In this document: positions 59,795-64,000 of the stretch, piece after piece
Numbering within the stretch: the first letter of the stretch is position 1
Layout: every line of letters starts with the position of its first letter
Source: Anaerococcus jeddahensis
GTDB lineage: Bacteria; Bacillota; Clostridia; Tissierellales; Peptoniphilaceae
NCBI RefSeq assembly: GCF_001182725.1
Contig: NZ_CWHU01000004.1
Coordinates: forward strand, 326,943-390,942
Direction of reading: 5' to 3'
Length of the DNA: 64,000 nucleotides
The notes under the pieces: generated by a model
The model's database searches: none
Told to the model about the DNA's origin: nothing
What the model saw: only the letters and a program-made list of their open reading frames with translations
Program-made: the position numbers and the translations under genes

Positions 59795-61579
59795 ATGGAT
59801 AGAAAAGATATAGACAAGTCCCTAAAATGGGACACAGAAAAAATTTATAAGACAGACGAAGATTTCTACAAAGACGTAGAAGAAGTAAAAAATCTAATCG
59901 AAAAAACAAAGACATATAAAGGAAGGATTTTACAATCAGCCGACAGTCTTTACGATTTTTTAAAAACAAGCGAAAAATTAGAAAGAAAATTTTCAAAACT
60001 TGGAGTATATGCCTCATTAAAATCTGACGAAGATACAAGAGTTGCCAAATACCAAGAAATGACAAAAATTGCAGACAACTTATTTGCAAGCCTTGCCCAA
60101 GAACTTTCCTTTATAACACCAGAAATTTTATCTGAAGACTACGAAAAAGTACAAAAATATATAGAAGAAAAAGAAGATCTAAAAATTTACGCTCATTATT
60201 TCGAAGATTTATTTAGAAATAAAGACCACACCTTGGCAGAAAATGAAGAAAAAATTATAGCTTCATTTTCAAAACTATCCCAAAACCCACAAAATACCTA
60301 TATGATTTTTTCAAACGCCGACCTAAAATTTCCAAAAGTAAAAAAGGGCGATGAAGAAATCCAAATCACAGATGCAAACTTCACAAACCTAGAGCTAGAT
60401 CCAAATCGTGACTTTAGAAAAGAAGTTTACGAAAAATATTATACAGTTTACAAACAATTCGAAAATACAGCAGCCTCCCTTCTTGATGGAGAAATGACAG
60501 CAAATAACACCATAGCAAAACTCAAAAAATTCGATTCAGCAAGAAAGATGAGCTTGTTTGCAAATAACCTTGACGAAAAAGTTTACGATAATCTAATAGA
60601 AGTAATCCACGATAATATAGAAATTCACAGAGACTACACCAGTCTAAGAAAAAAAGTTTTAGGCCTAGATGATTTAGGATTTTACGATATTTACCTACCA
60701 TTAGTAGAAGACTATAATAAAACCTACACATTCGACGAGGCGAAAGAATTAATCCTAAAAGCCCTAGAGCCACTTGGAGAAGACTACATTAAAAAAGCAA
60801 GAGAAGGATTTGACGACAGGTGGTTTGATGTAATGGAAAACGAAGGAAAAAGATCAGGAGGATATTCATCCGGATCCTACGATACAGAACCATACATCTT
60901 ATTAAATTACAATGATTCCCTAGATTCACTTTTCACAACAGCCCATGAGCTTGGACATTCCATGCACTCATATTACACAAGAAAAACCCAACCATATATC
61001 TATGGAGACTATTCAATATTTTTGGCAGAAATAGCATCAACAACAAACGAGCTATTACTATTAAATTACATGATAGACCATGCAAAAGACGAAAAAGAAA
61101 AAGCCTACCTATTAAATCACTACGTAAATTCATTCAAGTCAACCGTATTTAGACAAACAATGTTTGCAGAATTTGAACTAGAAGCAAACAAGCTAGTAGA
61201 AAATTCAATGCCAGTAACAGCAGAAAAATTAAACCAAATCTACCACGATCTAAATGTGGATTATTTTGGAGATGATATAGAAGTAGACAAATATATATCA
61301 ACAGAATGGGCAAGAATCCCACACTTTTATATGTTCTACTACGTCTTCCAATACGCAACAGGCTTCTCATCAGCGGTAAGCCTATCAGAAAAAATCCTCC
61401 ATGGAGACAAAAAAGATTTAGAAAAATACCTTAACTTCTTAAAAGCAGGAAAAAGCAAATACCCAATAGAAGTATTAAAAGAAGCTGGAGTAGACATGAC
61501 CAAAAAAGATTCACTCCAAAAAGCCATGGACGCTTGCAAAGAAAAACTAGAAGAATTAAAAAAATCACTAGAAAAATAA
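59795..61579 (+). CDS. pepF: Oligoendopeptidase F
   Basis: 594 residues of the M3B family. The zinc motif HELGH (384-388) and the third ligand E412 (in FLAEIAST) are clear. It hydrolyses short peptides in the cytoplasm, which fits the oligopeptide importer encoded 10 kb earlier and an amino-acid-fermenting lifestyle. The gene is notably rich in A-ending codons compared with its rhomboid neighbour. Confidence 0.95.
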   Translation: MDRKDIDKSLKWDTEKIYKTDEDFYKDVEEVKNLIEKTKTYKGRILQSADSLYDFLKTSEKLERKFSKLGVYASLKSDEDTRVAKYQEMTKIADNLFASLAQELSFITPEILSEDYEKVQKYIEEKEDLKIYAHYFEDLFRNKDHTLAENEEKIIASFSKLSQNPQNTYMIFSNADLKFPKVKKGDEEIQITDANFTNLELDPNRDFRKEVYEKYYTVYKQFENTAASLLDGEMTANNTIAKLKKFDSARKMSLFANNLDEKVYDNLIEVIHDNIEIHRDYTSLRKKVLGLDDLGFYDIYLPLVEDYNKTYTFDEAKELILKALEPLGEDYIKKAREGFDDRWFDVMENEGKRSGGYSSGSYDTEPYILLNYNDSLDSLFTTAHELGHSMHSYYTRKTQPYIYGDYSIFLAEIASTTNELLLLNYMIDHAKDEKEKAYLLNHYVNSFKSTVFRQTMFAEFELEANKLVENSMPVTAEKLNQIYHDLNVDYFGDDIEVDKYISTEWARIPHFYMFYYVFQYATGFSSAVSLSEKILHGDKKDLEKYLNFLKAGKSKYPIEVLKEAGVDMTKKDSLQKAMDACKEKLEELKKSLEK

Positions 61580-61602
61580 AAAAATTTAAAAAATAAAATC
61601 AA

Positions 61603-61659
61603 AAAAGAGTCCAACAAGCAAAAATAAAAAGAAAAAAGCTTGAAAAACAGGACTCTTTT
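61603..61659 (+). terminator. Intrinsic terminator of pepF
   Basis: AAAAGAGTCC (61603-61612) pairs with GGACTCTTTT (61650-61659), with an inner CAAGC/GCTTG stem (61615-61619 and 61638-61642). It insulates the rRNA promoters that follow. Confidence 0.85.
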
Positions 61660-61686
61660 AAAATTTAAAAAAATTGCAAAAAAAAT

Positions 61687-61715
61687 TTGACAAAGCAAAA
61701 AAATCCTAGTATTAT
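61687..61715 (+). promoter_or_regulatory. rRNA operon promoter P1
   Basis: TTGACA (61687-61692), a 17-bp spacer and TATTAT (61710-61715). The first of three promoters of nearly identical plan in the 438-bp gap before 16S. Confidence 0.85.
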
Positions 61716-61771
61716 ATAAAGGCACTGTTAAAGAAGCAAGTCAAATATGAAAAATAAATTTTCAAAAAAAT

Positions 61772-61800
61772 TTGACAAGCGAAAAAGAATAGTGTATTAT
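61772..61800 (+). promoter_or_regulatory. rRNA operon promoter P2
   Basis: TTGACA (61772-61777), a 17-bp spacer and TATTAT (61795-61800), 85 bp after P1. Confidence 0.85.
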
Positions 61801-61867
61801 ATATTCAATGCTACTTCATACAAATAATCTGAAAAGTAAGTTTTTAATAAAAAAATTAAAAAAATAC

Positions 61868-61896
61868 TTGACAAGATAAAATGAACGTGGTATTAT
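61868..61896 (+). promoter_or_regulatory. rRNA operon promoter P3
   Basis: TTGACA (61868-61873), a 17-bp spacer and TATTAT (61891-61896), 96 bp after P2 and about 120 bp before 16S. The leader between P3 and 16S holds no gene. Confidence 0.85.
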
Positions 61897-62017
61897 ATAA
61901 TAGTCGTTACGAGATAGCGACATTGAACCTCAAAAAAATATATAGAAACTACAAAAAAAGTAAAGTGAATTACTTTGAGTAAACCAAACGAAAAATGACA
62001 ATAGTCAAGATCAAACT

Positions 62018-63549
<1,532 letters not shown>

Positions 63550-63644
63550 AGTAAAAAGTCGGTACGCTGACTTTTACCAAAGAAAATTAATAAAAAAACT
63601 TTGTTTGGGCAAAGTAAGCTTTGTAGTAAATTTAAAGGTTACAT

Positions 63645-63720
63645 GGGGGTGTAGCTCAGTTGGGAGAGCACCTGCCTTGCACGCAGGGGGTCAAGAGTTC
63701 GAATCTCTTCATCTCCACCA
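63645..63720 (+). tRNA. tRNA-Ala (anticodon TGC)
   Basis: A 76-nt cloverleaf in the 16S-23S spacer. The anticodon loop CTTGCAC gives TGC. The acceptor pair G3-U70, the alanine identity element, is present, and CCA is encoded. No tRNA-Ile is seen in this spacer. Confidence 0.97.
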
Positions 63721-63782
63721 TGAAAAAACCTGACGGTTTTTTCACTAGAACCTAATAAAATTAAATAGCTATAAATATTTCC

Positions 63783-64000
63783 AGTCAAGAAAGAAAGGGC
63801 ACAAGGTGGATGCCTTGGCACATGAAGGCGAAAAAGGACGTAAGTGAACGAAAACTAGGGTAAGCTCACAAAAAGCACTGACCCCTAGGTCTCCGAATGG
63901 GGCAACCCGGTTGTGGAAGACACAATCATTACTAAGTGAATACATAGCTTAGTAAGGCGACACCCTGCGAACTGAAACATCTAAGTAGCAGGAGGAAAAG
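63783..64000 (+). rRNA. rrl: 23S ribosomal RNA, 5' part
   Basis: The conserved GGTGGATGCC at 63805 aligns with position 23 of E. coli 23S, placing the 5' end near 63783. GGCGAAAAAGGACGTAAG and later conserved blocks follow. The gene runs off the window. Confidence 0.95.

Overview
The window is AT-rich, low-GC Bacillota (Firmicutes) chromosome centred on the replication origin. Gene content and protein style point to an anaerobic, non-sporulating coccus of the Peptoniphilaceae, plausibly Anaerococcus or a close relative. That placement is an inference from gene order, a ferredoxin-type thioredoxin reductase and surface proteins with FMN-binding domains; no database was searched.

Origin layout: rpmH and dnaA diverge at about 30.9-31.6 kb. 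Eight exact TTATCCACA boxes lie upstream of dnaA. Two more exact boxes, plus a DnaA-trio-like unwinding element, lie between dnaA and dnaN. Leftward from the origin the genes are on the minus strand: rpmH-rnpA-yidD-yidC-jag, mnmE-mnmG-rsmG-cinA-parA-parB-(cyclodeaminase)-(DUF4446), pta, a frameshifted DUF1538 gene, a P-II-like gene, trxA-trxB, marR-ftsH, sppA-RDD, class I ribonucleotide reductase nrdA/nrdB with an NrdR box, and finally a Fur-controlled pair. That pair is a 1646-residue protein with five FMN-binding domains and a ferric-reductase-like haem membrane protein. Four perfect parS sites sit at 15.9, 23.45, 24.4 and 28.4 kb, one of them inside cinA. Rightward from the origin the genes are mostly on the plus strand: dnaA, dnaN, an S4 protein, recF, gyrB, gyrA, an RsbV/RsbW/sigma-B-like cassette, an oligopeptide ABC transporter operon, glutaredoxin, a DUF2752/zinc-ribbon/DUF4234 cluster, glycerate kinase, rhomboid, pepF, and an rRNA operon (three promoters, 16S, tRNA-Ala, start of 23S). 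A lipoprotein gene and ahpF-ahpC are the minus-strand exceptions.

Most remarkable: the oligopeptide transporter is remodelled in three components. OppC carries a seven-motif RCC1-like propeller between its first membrane helix and its permease core. OppF has about 180 extra, mostly charged helical residues between Walker A and the Q-loop. OppA has a coiled-coil-like insert. A single-helix 62-residue protein is translationally coupled to oppF.

Other points of interest are a near-consensus Fur box directly downstream of a good promoter for the flavin electron-transfer operon; an RsbW homologue that keeps its N box but has lost the other ATP-binding boxes; a thioredoxin reductase without NADPH motifs; two to three candidate small structured RNAs; a family of non-coding elements with CCCATCTCGAC ends, one of which appears to split the sigma-factor terminator; and three single-base frameshifts, all at homopolymer runs, in two genes.
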